Source: Achatina immaculata
Lineage: Eukaryota > Mollusca > Gastropoda > Stylommatophora > Achatinidae
DNA length: 64,000 nt
NCBI GenBank assembly: GCA_009760885.1
Contig: CM019713.1
Coordinates: 23,134,427-23,198,426 of the forward strand
Direction of reading: 5' to 3'
Part shown: positions 54,057 to 64,000 of the stretch, in pieces
Layout: each line of letters opens with the position of its first letter
Numbering within the stretch: the first letter of the stretch is position 1
Translations under genes and position numbers: made by a program
The notes under the pieces: generated by a model
What the model saw: the letters and a program-made list of their open reading frames with translations, nothing else
Databases searched by the model: none
What the model was told of the DNA's origin: nothing

Positions 54057-54089
54057 AAAGAGCTGAAGAATGGATGACAGCGTGTTACA

Positions 54090-55278
54090 CTGTTACTTTG
54101 AAACAAAGAAAGACATTAAAGTTTGTTGTTACATTGAAACACAGAAAGACATTAAAGTTTGTTGTTACATTGAAACAAAGAAGGCCATTAAAGTTTGTTG
54201 TTACATTGAAACAAAGAAAGACATTAAAGTTTGTTGTTACTTTGAAACAAAGAAAGACATTAAAGTTTGTTGTTACATTGAAACAAGAAAGACATTAAAG
54301 TTTGTTGTTACATTGAAACAAAGAAGGCCATTAAAGTTTGTTGTTACATTGAAACAAAGAAAGACATTAAAGTTTGTTGTTACTTTGAAACAAAGAAAGA
54401 CATTAAAGTTTGTTGTTACATTGAAACAAAGAAAGACATTAAAGTTTGTTGTTACTTTGAAACAAAGAAAGACATTAAAGTTTGTTGTTACATTGAAACA
54501 AAGAAAGACATTAAAGTTTGTTGTTACTTTGAAACAAAGAAAGACATTAAAGTTTGTTGTTACATTGAAACAAAGAAAGACATTAAAATTTGTTGTTACA
54601 TTGAAACAAAGAAAGACATTAAAGTTTGTTGTTACATTGAAACAAAGAAAGACATTAAAGTTTGTTGTTACATTGAAACAAAGAAGGACATTAAAGTTTG
54701 TTGTTACATTGAAACAAAGAAGGACATTAAAGTTTGTTGTTACATTGAAACAAAGAAAGACATTAAAGTTTGTTGTTACGTTGAAACAAAAGAAAGACAT
54801 TAAAGTTTGTTGTTACATTGAAACAAAGAAGGACATTAAAGTTTGTTGTTACATTGAAACAAAGAAAGACATTAAAGTTTGTTGTTACATTGAAACAAAG
54901 AAAGACATTAAAGTTTGTTGTTACTTTGAAACAAAGAAAGACATTAAAGTTTGTTGTTACTTTGAAACAAAGAAAGACATTAAAGTTTGTTGTTACATTG
55001 AAACAAAGAAAGACATTAAAGTTTGTTGTTACATTGAAACAAAGAAAGACATTAAAGTTTGTTGTTACACTGAAACAAAGAAGGACATTAAAGTTTGTTG
55101 TTACATTGAAACAAAGAAGGACATTAAAGTTTGTTGTTACATTGAAACAAAGAAAGACATTAAAGTTTGTTGTTACGTTGAAACAAAAGAAAGACATTAA
55201 AGTTTGTTGTTACATTGAAGCAAAGAAGGACATTAAAGTTTGTTGTTACATTGAAACAAAGAAGGACATTAAAGTTTG
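54090..55278. repeat. 36-bp minisatellite, about 33 copies
   Basis: Units of acattaaagtttgttgttac plus attgaaacaaagaaag. Variants (aagg for aaag, actttg for acattg) are arranged non-randomly: the marker acgttgaaacaaaagaaag occurs at about 54778 and 55175, 11 units apart, showing a block duplication. Very long ORFs on both strands follow from the 36-bp period. Confidence 0.96.
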
Positions 55279-55683
55279 CCAAAAAAATTAACCAAAGTTT
55301 TATTTTGTCAACAAATTTCTTAGAATAACTAGTTCTGCCTTCCATTTCTGCTTAGATACTAGTCTTGTGTCAAAAACGTTTGTTATAATCACGTGCCTGC
55401 TTAGGCCGCATAGAGAGTAGCCCCGCCCTCTTTCCATCTGGCGGTAGGTCTATGTGCCCTTATGTTGGTCGTTATAGGGGGAGGTACAGTTCACTGGTAT
55501 AACACGTGACAAGATGAATAGCCATAATTACATCACTTTAAAATACTAGCAGAATGCAAACCAGCGCAGTAACTGTGTGGATATTAACAAAACATTAAAC
55601 TGATCACAGAAGTTAGTGCCACTGCAGTCAGCACCTTCCCCTGTCTGCCCCACCGCTGTCTACAGTAACAGAGTATTTGCTGA
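55279..55683. other. Nothing recognised
   Basis: Spacer between two minisatellites; no motif. Confidence 0.4.
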
Positions 55684-56610
55684 TTGTCCTGTTCTGTGCT
55701 GTGTGACTGTCCTTGTTGTGCTGACTGTCCTTGTTCTGTGCTGTGTGACTGTCCTTGTTGTGCTGACTGTCCTTGTTCTGTGCTGTGTGACTGTCCCTGT
55801 TGTTCTGACTGTCCTTGTTCTGTGCTGTGTGACTGTCCCTGTTGTTCTGACTGTCCTTGTTCTGTGCTGTGTGACTGTCCCTGTTGTTCTGACTGTCCTT
55901 GTTCTGTGCTGTGTGACTGTCCCTGTTGTTCTGACTGTCCTGGTTATGTGCTGTGTGACTGTCCTTGTTGTGCTGACTGTCCTTGTTCTGTGCTGTGTGA
56001 CTGTCCCTGTTGTTCTGATTGTCTTTGTTCTGTGCTGTGTGACTGTCCTTGTTGTTCTGACTGTCCTTGTTCTGTGCTGTGTGACTGTCCTTGTTGTTCT
56101 GACTGTCCTTGTTCTGTGCTGTGTGACTGTCCCTGTTGTTCTGACTGTCCTGGTTATGTGCTGTGTGACTGTCCTTGTTGTGCTGACTGTCCTTGTTCTG
56201 TGCTGTGTGACTGTCCCTGTTGTTCTGATTGTCTTTGTTCTGTGCTGTGTGACTGTCCTTGTTGTTCTGACTGTCCTTGTTCTGTGCTGTGTGACTGTCC
56301 TTGTTGTTCTGACTGTCCTTGTTCTGTGCTGTGACTGTCCCTGTTGTTCTGACTGTCCTGGTTATGTGCTGTGTGACTGTCCTTGTTGTGCTGACTGTCC
56401 TTGTTCTGTGCTGTGTGACTGTCCCTGTTGTTCTGATTGTCTTTGTTCTGTGCTGTGTGACTGTCCTTGTTGTTCTGACTGTCCTTGTTCTGTGCTGTGT
56501 GACTGTCCTTGTTGTTCTGACTGTCCTTGTTCTGTGCTGTGTGACTGTCCTTGTTGTTCTGACTGTCCTTGTTCTGTGCTGTGTGACTGTCCCTGTTGTG
56601 CTGTCTGACT
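55684..56610. repeat. 42-bp minisatellite with 210-bp higher-order repeat, about 22 copies
   Basis: Unit tgtgctgtgtgactgtccct plus gttgttctgactgtccttgttc. The variant tggttatgtg recurs at 55941, 56151 and 56359, and gattgtctttg recurs with the same spacing, so five units form a 210-bp higher-order block (one block lost 2 bp near 56329). Its Cys-rich ORF is a by-product. Confidence 0.95.
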
Positions 56611-57261
56611 GTTCCTTTTATGCTGTCTTACTATTCCTTTTGTGCTGTCTGACTGTTCATTTTGTGCTGTCTGACTGTCACTGTTGTGCTGTGCTGTTAT
56701 GGCTCTGTCCCTTCCGTCCACAAAGAGAGTTTATCCTTCCCTGCACCCCCCCCCCCCCCCCAGTTCCTTCATCCTGCAGATCTAGGAGTTATCCTTCCAC
56801 TCCAGCTCTTCACCCCTCCCCCTCCCGTTTTCCCAGTAACAGCCTTGGAAATGTCCGACTTGCCCTGTCTCAGCACATTCTACATGTGGGGGAGGGGTAG
56901 CATGTTACGTTCCTGCATGCCCGGGACAGAAGATCCATGTGAGGGAGGGAGGGAGGGAGCGGGCCTCCTAGTAGCATGTTCCTTACGTTCCTGCATGCCC
57001 GGGACATTAGATCCATGTGAGGCCCGCAACTTAATAAGTTGACTTATTCCTTGCCAGGTATGCCCTTGTCAGTCTTACAGACCACGCTTTGAGAGTTCCG
57101 TCGGTGTGACAGCACAGTGTGTCTGATGTCCAAGCAGTCAAGCTACTGTAGCTTTTAGTGGGTTCTGGCTAAGAGAATGACTACCGCAACAACAACAACA
57201 ACAACAACAACAACAAGTGGTTCTAGTGATAAAATAACTGGAGGTGTATGGTTCAGTTTTA
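56611..57261. other. Spacer with a short direct duplication
   Basis: catgttacgttcctgcatgc... at 56901 and ccttacgttcctgcatgccc... near 56980 form a direct duplication of about 45 bp. Also a C run at 56747-56760 and (CAA)n at 57186-57215. Confidence 0.6.
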
Positions 57262-58440
57262 TAAAATGATAAGAATGAGGAAACTGAGCAGGAAACAAGA
57301 ATGACAGGAAGCGAAATGAGCACATACACACGAAGAACACACAACAATCCAATGTTTCGGCAAAAGCTTTCTTCAAAGATCACATACAAAAACAACACAA
57401 CAGATTAAAAACACGAAAAATAAATGGAAAAATACAGACATAGATTTTTTTTTGTCTCCTCGTAGGAAAGACGGACACGAAATACGTCCACGTGGGCAGG
57501 AGAGAGAACAAAGTGAGAGCCAGCGATTGGCTGAGAAATGAGGTCAAGGGGAGAAAGGATACCATGCGGTAAACAGCACGGCGTGATGCACCGGATAGCC
57601 AAAGCTTGCCCCCATCGGACACCTATAGCCTAAAGCAAAGCCGCCCAGATGATGAAAGAGTGAGAAGGCAATATGGGGAGAAATGGATGGTGGGAGGTTC
57701 AGAAAGAATAGAGGCCACTGATGCTTAGGATGCCTAGACAAAGGGGTGGAGCTTTTTAAAAAGTCTACTAGAGACTATAGAAGAAGGACAGAAAGGGTGG
57801 AAAATAAACTTTAAATCGTCTGCGGTAAGAATGAGAGAACGCAGTAAAGCGATAGAAGCTAAGACAAGAACGTAGTAGAAATAGAAAGAGGTAACCCCTA
57901 GGTGGAAATATAAAATAGTTTAAAGAAAAATGAATTATTGTTAATTCCTGTTGGGTGGGGACCGCCAGTCTGGAAAATAAGCTTTCCAAAGCTTTCCGAG
58001 AATGTTCATAGAAGTACAGGAGCGGGTTGCAGTTACAGGAAGGTCTATCCTTGATGGTCTCTTCAACAGAAGTGCTTGGCTAGTGGTGTCAGTGCCCTCT
58101 TAGACAAGTTGTTCAGATGCCGGCGAAACCGATCTCCTAAGCGTAAGTCAGTGTCCCTTATATACTTCATATCACAATGCTAGCACATAATCGCATAAAT
58201 GACGTTGCCAGAAGCGCAGGCAAAGCTCCCCTGGATTGATAGACATGTGGTTTGTCTGAAGGAAATCTGGTTTGTCTGAACAACAAACGAACAAGTTATG
58301 CATCTACAGCGACCACAACGTTTGGTAACAGAGAAAGTCGTATAGGCTGACTTGATGCGGCTTCTAATAGGTCCTTGAGGTTCCTCTCCCGTCTCTACGC
58401 CACCAGTGGAGGCTTCACAAGGAGTTCTCGTGTGTCAGCC
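57262..58440 (-). mobile_element. Penelope-like element relic with GIY-YIG endonuclease remnant
   Basis: On the minus strand, 58220-58060 reads GNVIYAIMC, stop, HCDMKYIRDTDLRLGDRFRR then HLNNLSKRALTPLAKHF. This is the GIY-YIG pattern (VIYxI-C, C-YIGET-R-L-DRFR-HL) of the C-terminal nuclease of Penelope-like retroelements. Here YIG is YIR and a stop interrupts it. CITCSFV upstream (about 58300) fits the preceding zinc-binding region. The 3' part, with the revcomp of aatccaatgtttcggcaa, is shared with 16811-17050. The RT domain is absent. Dead. Confidence 0.72.
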
Positions 58441-58557
58441 TCGGTCTGGGTGATATGGAGATAACGAAACGAGATGTTCTCAGTCGCCAAACTGTGGGGG
58501 AGGGGGGGGGAGTGGTACGCAAGTACCAGTTTTACTCTGTCCTAGCTGCGAGATGGT

Positions 58558-58705
58558 GAGAGCTTGTTGTCGCGAGATGTGGCTGATGCAGTTCCAGGAC
58601 AAAGTGAGAGCTTGTTGTCGCGAGATGTGGCTGATGCAGTTCCAGGACAAAGTGAGAGCTTGTTGTCGCGAGATGTGGCTGATGCAGTTCCAGGACAAAG
58701 TGAGA
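58558..58705. repeat. 48-bp tandem repeat, 3 copies
   Basis: Units of agagcttgttgtcgcgagat, gtggctgatgcagttccagg and acaaagtg, nearly identical. Confidence 0.95.
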
Positions 58706-58751
58706 GCATGTTCCGGTTAGTCTTCGTTTGGTGAGTTACTTGACTTTCTCA

Positions 58752-58850
58752 TGCGTAGGGTGGTACTCTGAGCTGCCCGGCAGCGTGGCCGAGCACACAA
58801 AAGTCTTGCTGAGCACGAAATTTTATATCGAGCACAACGTAGTGGATATT
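58752..58850. repeat. Diverged relative of the 10067 element's GC-rich end
   Basis: tctgagctgcccggcagcgt, ggccgagcacac and gagcacgaaattttat parallel ctctaagctgcgtgcctgtg, cggccgtgcacag and gcgcacaaaatttt at 10070-10140. Low identity; probably a dispersed DNA-transposon end. Confidence 0.35.
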
Positions 58851-59281
58851 TTAGTTTCCCACTGTGGAAGGCATATACAATAGCGTTACATGAATTTGTT
58901 TTCCTGATTTCTTCGGATTTTTTTTCCATGTGAGAACTTGAAATTATGCTCAAAGTTTACATTACGACGCACATCTGCGCACGCATTTTTTTTGTTGAGG
59001 ATATATTTCCATACTTGCAAAACCATACAGTGCATGTTAATTGTAATCATCTACATTTTTCGGTCTGTAGACTTTGTAATCTTCTGGACTTGGTAGATTT
59101 ACTATTGTTTCCATTTATATTATTGAGGTACAGTTTAAGCCCCTTGTTATTACATTTAACATCATCATCTTTGCCATCTGCCCATTCAGCGTTGACTGCA
59201 ATGATTCTCCAACTGAGTCTGTCCTTCGTTTCCACAGTCCATATTGTCAAGTTTAGTGCAGTCTATTTTTTTATATTGCCC
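58851..59281. other. Nothing recognised
   Basis: T-rich spacer. Confidence 0.4.
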
Positions 59282-59294
59282 ACCCATCTATATC

Positions 59295-59580
59295 GACAGC
59301 CTGGTTAGCTGAGTGGTTAGGCGCTGGGTTTACTAATCCGGTGGTACCGGGTTCAGTCCCAGCAGTGGGATTTTTTTCTAGTACACACCAAAAAGGCCCC
59401 GGGGGTCCATCCAACCCCTAAAAAATGGGTACCAGAGAAATCTGGGAAGGTAAAGCGGCCAGGCGTGATACTGGCCACATCAGACTTTCATGTGCCGAAG
59501 GTCATGGAAGTACGGGCCTAACACCATATTCCCCAACATGCCTTAGTGGCAGGGAACCGGGAATTTTACCTTTTACCTTT
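59295..59580 (+). mobile_element. tRNA-derived SINE (plus), 13-bp TSD
   Basis: 286 bp. A box ttagctgagtggttagg (59304-59320), B box gggttcagtccc (59349-59360), body with gcggccaggcgtgatact and cctaacaccatattccc, tail ttttaccttttaccttt. Flanked by acccatctatatc at 59282-59294 and 59581-59593. Same family as 19461-20425. It has no coding capacity and would depend on a LINE for movement. Confidence 0.93.
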
Positions 59581-59593
59581 ACCCATCTATATC

Positions 59594-61433
59594 ACTGTCG
59601 ACCTTTTGCTCTTTTTTCCATTTACTTTTCCCTCTTGTTTGGTTTTTATACACTTCTTGATATAACTTCTGGTTCTAATTGTTTTTCTTTTTTTTTTTTC
59701 TCTTTTCAGTTTCTGTTTAGAATTCCTTTGTTCCTTTTTCTGTTCACATTTCAAACGCTTCGACTTCTTTATTATTATTATTTATTAATGTATTTATTTA
59801 TTTAATGTCCATGTTCCAACAGCACGCAGCAGTGTGGAGCATACATGACATTTGATAACTCTTATCATTATGCGTGTTTTGATGTAAGAACTTTCTTTTT
59901 CATTTTGTTGAATGTAAATCTGGTTATTCCTTCTCTCCTAATAATTTCCGTTTCACATTTCCCATCACCCGTTATCATGTGCTCAAGACTTATATGAGTT
60001 CTGTCACTTGTTCAAGTGTGTCTCCACTAATTTATATGTTCACGTATGGATTTTGCTTCCTCACTGCTGACTGCCATAACCTTTTTCTTTCTAATATTCA
60101 TTTCCAGTTTATGCACTTGGCTTTCGTGGTTCAGTGTGTGTGTGCTTACGTTACTCTCTGTAACCTATAACCAGAGACTGGCATCCTCCAAATCCAGACA
60201 TTCCCATGCGTGCTCTGCCTTCAGTTCCAGTGCCCACTGAAGTGTGCTTACATTACTAAAATATTTTAACCAAAGCTGTTTCTATGAAGGAAAATCAGAG
60301 TAAAATTTATTGTAAAATAATAGTTATGACGAACAAAAAATATCTTTAAAGGTTCACCTCCAGGATCGTATCTTGGTGACCCCTGTTTCCCTAAACTTCC
60401 ACTTGTACACAAATCTCTATGGAATGGTAATTTTCCTGTTTAATTTTCTCTAACCAATTTTTTTGACACGTTCTTTCTTGAACACACGCGGTAGTTCATT
60501 GTCAGGTCTGAACAAAACTTGTAGATTTATGAAGATTGCTACCAGTCCGATCCCATCGCTCGAATAAGTTTTCAAATCTCAAATGCTGGGGAAACTACAA
60601 TTGCAATCTTCCATTTATTGATTTGTGCCCCCTTCCACTAGTTTGTTTCGTCCAAGTTTTGTATTTGTATTACAGAAACTGAAATAATAGCAACATGTTT
60701 GTGAGCGGTTTTTTTAAAAAATAAATGAATGTGTTGAAAATTACTGAACGATAAGCATCATCAGACATTTAATAATAAAAGAAATTTTAAAGTTTTTTTT
60801 CCATTTAAGTAAGGAAAACCAGGAAAATAATAATTGATTGTGAGCATTAAAAAAACCTTTTCCATACTTAATCTGAGGATTGTTCACAAGATGGTGAGAA
60901 TAGAGCGTGTTTTATTTTAGATGTAGAATTTGCCAGGAATAGCTTCCTTCTTTGTAGCGACTGAGAGAGCTGGAGATTTGGCAGTTATCTTTAGCTTAGA
61001 GGAAGGTTTTGTACCCTGCACCCTTTTCACCAAATGTCAGAATGAACTCTCCACAGACCAGAAGATCATACTCTGCTCTCAGCTGTGAAGGTTAACTATT
61101 TAAAAAAAAATATTACCGTAGCCCAATTCTAGTCCAATTTTTTTTTCATGCTTCTTCTTCTTCTTCTTTTTCTGTTTTCCATGGCTCTAACCTCAGACGT
61201 CTGTATTTATTATCCAGATAAGTTTAAATTTGAGTATTTTAGAGGTCATAGTGTGTGTCTTCAGCTCAGCTCCATGTGGCCAGATCCAGGCTCGGCCATC
61301 TTGGTAGAGGGGTGGGGGGGGGGGCAGCGCTGCAGGATGTGCTGTAGAGTGTGGGTCCCTGTGGTTTAGGTGTGTCCAGTAGCACTGTGCTCCCCTGATC
61401 TTCGGGTAGACAGTGCCACCAGTCACTGGACTG
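59594..61433. other. Unassigned, 1.8 kb
   Basis: AT-rich with T runs; (TTA/TTTA)n near 59774-59806. A G run at 61312-61324. No exon with splice support, no repeat family. Confidence 0.4.
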
Positions 61434-61477
61434 GGCCTCTTAGTGGGCCTCTTAGTGGGCCTCTTAGTGGGCCTGAC
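61434..61477. repeat. 12-bp tandem repeat (gggcctcttagt), 3.6 copies
   Basis: Perfect short array. Confidence 0.93.
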
Positions 61478-61529
61478 GCCACGATCGCCTGGCTTTGGTC
61501 CACCGGGACGGCACCATTTCAGTATTATC

Positions 61530-61852
61530 ATCCGAGGCATGATCCATCTGATGGTCGGATGTTTGATGACGTTTGAGGCATGATCCATCTGATGGTCGGG
61601 TGTTTGCTGACGTTTGAGGCATGATCCATCTGATGGTCGGGTGTATGAATGTTTGAGGCATGATCCATCTGATGGTCGGGTGTATGAATGTTTGAGGCAT
61701 GATCCATCTGATGGTCGGGTGTATGAATGTTTGAGGCATGATCCATCTGATGGTCGGGTGTATGAATGTTTGAGGCATGATCCATCTGATGGTCGGGTGT
61801 TTGCTGACTTATGAGGCATGATCCATCTGATGGTCGGGTGTTTGCTGACGTT
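61530..61852. repeat. 39-45-bp minisatellite, about 8 copies
   Basis: Conserved core gaggcatgatccatctgatg plus gtcgg. The linker between cores varies (tgtatgaatgttt or tgtttgctgacgttt), giving mixed unit lengths; the four central units are 39 bp. Confidence 0.93.
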
Positions 61853-61989
61853 CCCTGTCTGTGCTCTGAACGGTCACATTCAGCGTATGTCCGTCTTCGC
61901 TTGGATCCCCTTCCTTCCGGCAGGAAGTGTTGATTTAGCCTCTGTCGTTTTTGCGATTCAAATTGGCTGTCCGCTGGGTTTGTGACCCG

Positions 61990-62945
61990 GCTTGAGGAGA
62001 TTTCTGGGTGTAGCAGGGTTCATAAACTGGTAGATGAGGTAGGCTTGGGGAGATTTCTGGGTGTAACAGGGTCCATAAACTGGTAGATGAGGTAGGCTTG
62101 GGGAGATTTCTGGGTGTAACAGGGTTCATAAACTGGTAGATGAGGTAGGCTTGGGGAGATTTCTGGGTGTAGCAGGGTTCATAAACTGGTAGATGAGGTA
62201 GGCTTGGGGAGATTTCTGGGTGTAGCAGGGTTCATAAACTGGAAGATGAGGTAGGCTTGAGGAGATTTCTGGGTGTAGCAGGGTTCATAAACTGGAAGAT
62301 GAGGTAGGCTTGGGGAGATTTCTGGGTGTAACAGGGTTCATAAACTGGTATATGAGGTAGGCTTAGGGAGATTTCTGGGTGTAGCAGAATTCATAAATGG
62401 TAGATGAGGTAGGCTTGGGGAGATTTCTGGGTGTAACAGGGTTCATAAACTGGTAGATGAGGTAGGCTTGGGGAGATTTCTGGGTGTAACAGGGTTCATA
62501 AACTGGAAGATGAGGTAGGCTTGGGGAGATTTCTGGGTGTAACAGGGTTCATAAATTGGAAGATGAGGTAGGCTTGGGGAGATTTCTGGGTGTAACAGGG
62601 TTCATAAATTGGAAGATGAGGTAGGCTTGGGGAGATTTCTGGGTGTAACAGGGTTCATAAACTGGTAGATGCGGTAGGCTTGGGGAGAATTCTGGGTGTA
62701 ACAGGGTTCATAAACTGGTAGATGAGGTAGGCTTGGGGAGAATTCTGGGTGTAACAGGGTTCACCAACCAGTAAGGAGGTAGGCTTTGGCAGATTTCTGG
62801 GCATAACAAGGTTCACCAACCAGTAAGGGGGTAGTCTTTGGTAGATTTCTGGGCATAACAGGGTTCACCAACCGATAGATTTGGTAGGCTTGGGCAGATT
62901 GCTGGGTATAACAGGGTTCACAAAGTGGTAAGGAGGTAGGCTTGG
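61990..62945. repeat. 53-bp minisatellite, about 18 copies
   Basis: Units of gtaggcttggggagatttct, gggtgtaacagggttcataa and actggtagatgag. The last four units (from about 62750) diverge (caccaaccagtaaggaggta), showing decay at the array edge. Confidence 0.95.
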
Positions 62946-63404
62946 GCAGGAGAGACTTGGAGACCTTCTCTGCCCCACCAGAGCCCGAGACTGGTATAAG
63001 ATGCCCGGATCTGAAATTCGCGGCTGCGATCGCCAATCATCCACACAAGCAACCCAAGAGCCTGTTTCTGACTGGTCGATCTCAACCAATCATCAACTTC
63101 CTTACACTCCTTCCCCTTCCCCTCGAAAACGAATGGCATGCATGCGGGTGGAGGCGCACAGGGCACACATAACTGTTCATGGTTCAAACAAAATAAGATA
63201 TTCAGGTGAATATTCATCTATTGTAAACGAATCTATGATTTCTTTGATAAATGCAGCGTCCACGCAAACAGTCTCTTACTGACGCTTTACAAATCTCTTG
63301 TGTCTGGTCTGGATGAAACAGTTGAAAAGAAAACAAAAGGAGGGTAGGGGAAAGCAACATAAAAATGCAGTGAAGCAGCCAGACGTAAAATCAGGCCAAA
63401 AATA
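62946..63404. other. Nothing recognised
   Basis: Moderately GC-rich; no feature assigned. Confidence 0.4.
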
Positions 63405-64000
63405 GCAGCACACGACATCATTGACTGTAAAATTAGCAGCACACGACATCATTGACTGTAAAATTAGCAGCACACGACATCATTGACTGTAAAATTAGCA
63501 GCACACGACATCATTGACTGTAAAAATAGCAGCACACGACATCATTGACTGTAAAAATAGCAGCACACGACATCATTGACTGTAAAAATAGCAGCACACG
63601 ACATCATTGACTGTAAAAATAGCAGCACACGACATCATTGACTGTAAAAATAGCAGCACACGACATCATTGACTGTAAAATTAGCAGCACACGACATCAT
63701 TGACTGTAAAATTAGCAGCACACGACATCATTGACTGTAAAATTAGCAGCACACGACATCATTGACTGTAAAATTAGCAGCACACGACATCATTGACTGT
63801 AAAATTAGCAGCACACGACATCATTGATTGTAAAATTAGCAGCACACGACATCATTGACTGTAAAATTAGCAGCACACGACATCATTGACTGTAAAATTA
63901 GCAGCACACGACATCATTGACTGTAAAATTAGCAGCACACGACATCATTGACTGTAAAATTAGCAGCACACGACATCATTGACTGTAAAATTAGCAGCAC
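63405..64000. repeat. 31-bp minisatellite, about 19 copies, runs off window
   Basis: Units of attagcagcacacgacatca plus ttgactgtaaa. About 5 consecutive units carry aatagc instead of ttagc (63520-63655), a block variant. The array is not finished at position 64000. Confidence 0.96.

Noticed and set aside
54070..55200. 376-codon ORF downstream of CPVL
   Set aside because: Translation of the 36-bp array; frames switch with indels and both strands are open. Not a gene.
55616..56608. 330-codon Cys-rich ORF and overlapping 216-codon ORF
   Set aside because: Pure translation of the 42-bp minisatellite; several frames open equally, no start context, no unique sequence.
59297..59370. tRNA gene
   Set aside because: Head of the TSD-flanked SINE 59295-59580; changed B box.
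63001..63282. 93-codon plus-strand ORF in unique sequence
   Set aside because: No recognisable motif, start context or splice support; composition-driven.
63405..64000. CRISPR-like array of regular repeats
   Set aside because: Units are contiguous with no unique spacers, and the DNA is eukaryotic. The same applies to all other arrays here.

Overview
This is a stretch of metazoan nuclear DNA. It has spliced exons, a tRNA-derived SINE, many APE-type non-LTR retrotransposons (LINEs), a Penelope-like relic, a mariner relic and many minisatellites. The mix suits an invertebrate, probably a lophotrochozoan such as a mollusc, but no species-diagnostic sequence was seen and that assignment is inference. 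I see no bacterial genes, CRISPR array, rRNA or functional tRNA.

Two host genes are supported. (1) Positions 1-12.5 kb hold the 5' end of a TRIO/Kalirin/UNC-73-type RhoGEF gene on the minus strand. Five coding exons (12375-12441, 4944-5018, 3887-4001, 3242-3332, 1966-2067) join in phase into 150 codons that reach into the CRAL-TRIO (SEC14-like) domain. The gene continues past position 1. Intron 1 is about 7.4 kb and full of LINE pieces and a 42-bp minisatellite. (2) Positions 52480-53895 (+) hold an intact, intronless serine carboxypeptidase (peptidase family S10, CPVL-like) with all three catalytic residues, a signal peptide and a poly(A) signal.

The rest is almost all repeats. I use local names for the LINE families. 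LINE-A is one nearly intact element at 13.6-16.8 kb. LINE-B has an (ATG)n tail; one copy at 45824-48836 is bounded by a 13-bp target-site duplication (TSD), and there are several 5'-truncated copies. LINE-C has AATG or GACT tails and about ten pieces. LINE-D is CR1/L2-like with an (ATTG)n tail, at 38629-41610, plus a 3' scrap at 18.9 kb. LINE-E has an ATCTTAT-type tail and three copies. LINE-F has an RNase H domain and a (GAA)n tail. LINE-G has a (TAG)n tail at 33.5 kb. LINE-H has a zinc-finger-like C-terminus, at 49.4-51.4 kb. Most of the young insertions show direct-repeat TSDs that I could read by eye, so insertion order can be worked out: B into the SINE, B into F, F into C, E into C, E into B, C into C, D into a minisatellite.

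Layout: 1-12.6 kb TRIO 5' end; 12.7-17 kb G-rich DNA then LINE-A; 17-22.5 kb nested LINE-F/B, SINE/B and mariner; 23-25 kb minisatellites and a polypurine tract; 25.8-33.9 kb a LINE-C/B/E/G graveyard; 34.5-38.6 kb minisatellites and LINE-C; 38.6-42.3 kb LINE-D inside a minisatellite; 42.8-45.8 kb four minisatellites; 45.8-51.7 kb LINE-B, LINE-H and LINE-B; 52-54 kb a (GAA)n-tailed repeat and CPVL; 54-57 kb two long minisatellites; 57-59.6 kb Penelope relic and SINE; 59.6-64 kb unassigned DNA then three more minisatellites, the last running off the window end. The most unusual observation is that two minisatellites (60 bp and 33 bp units, both multiples of three) grew out of the coding sequence of LINE-H.
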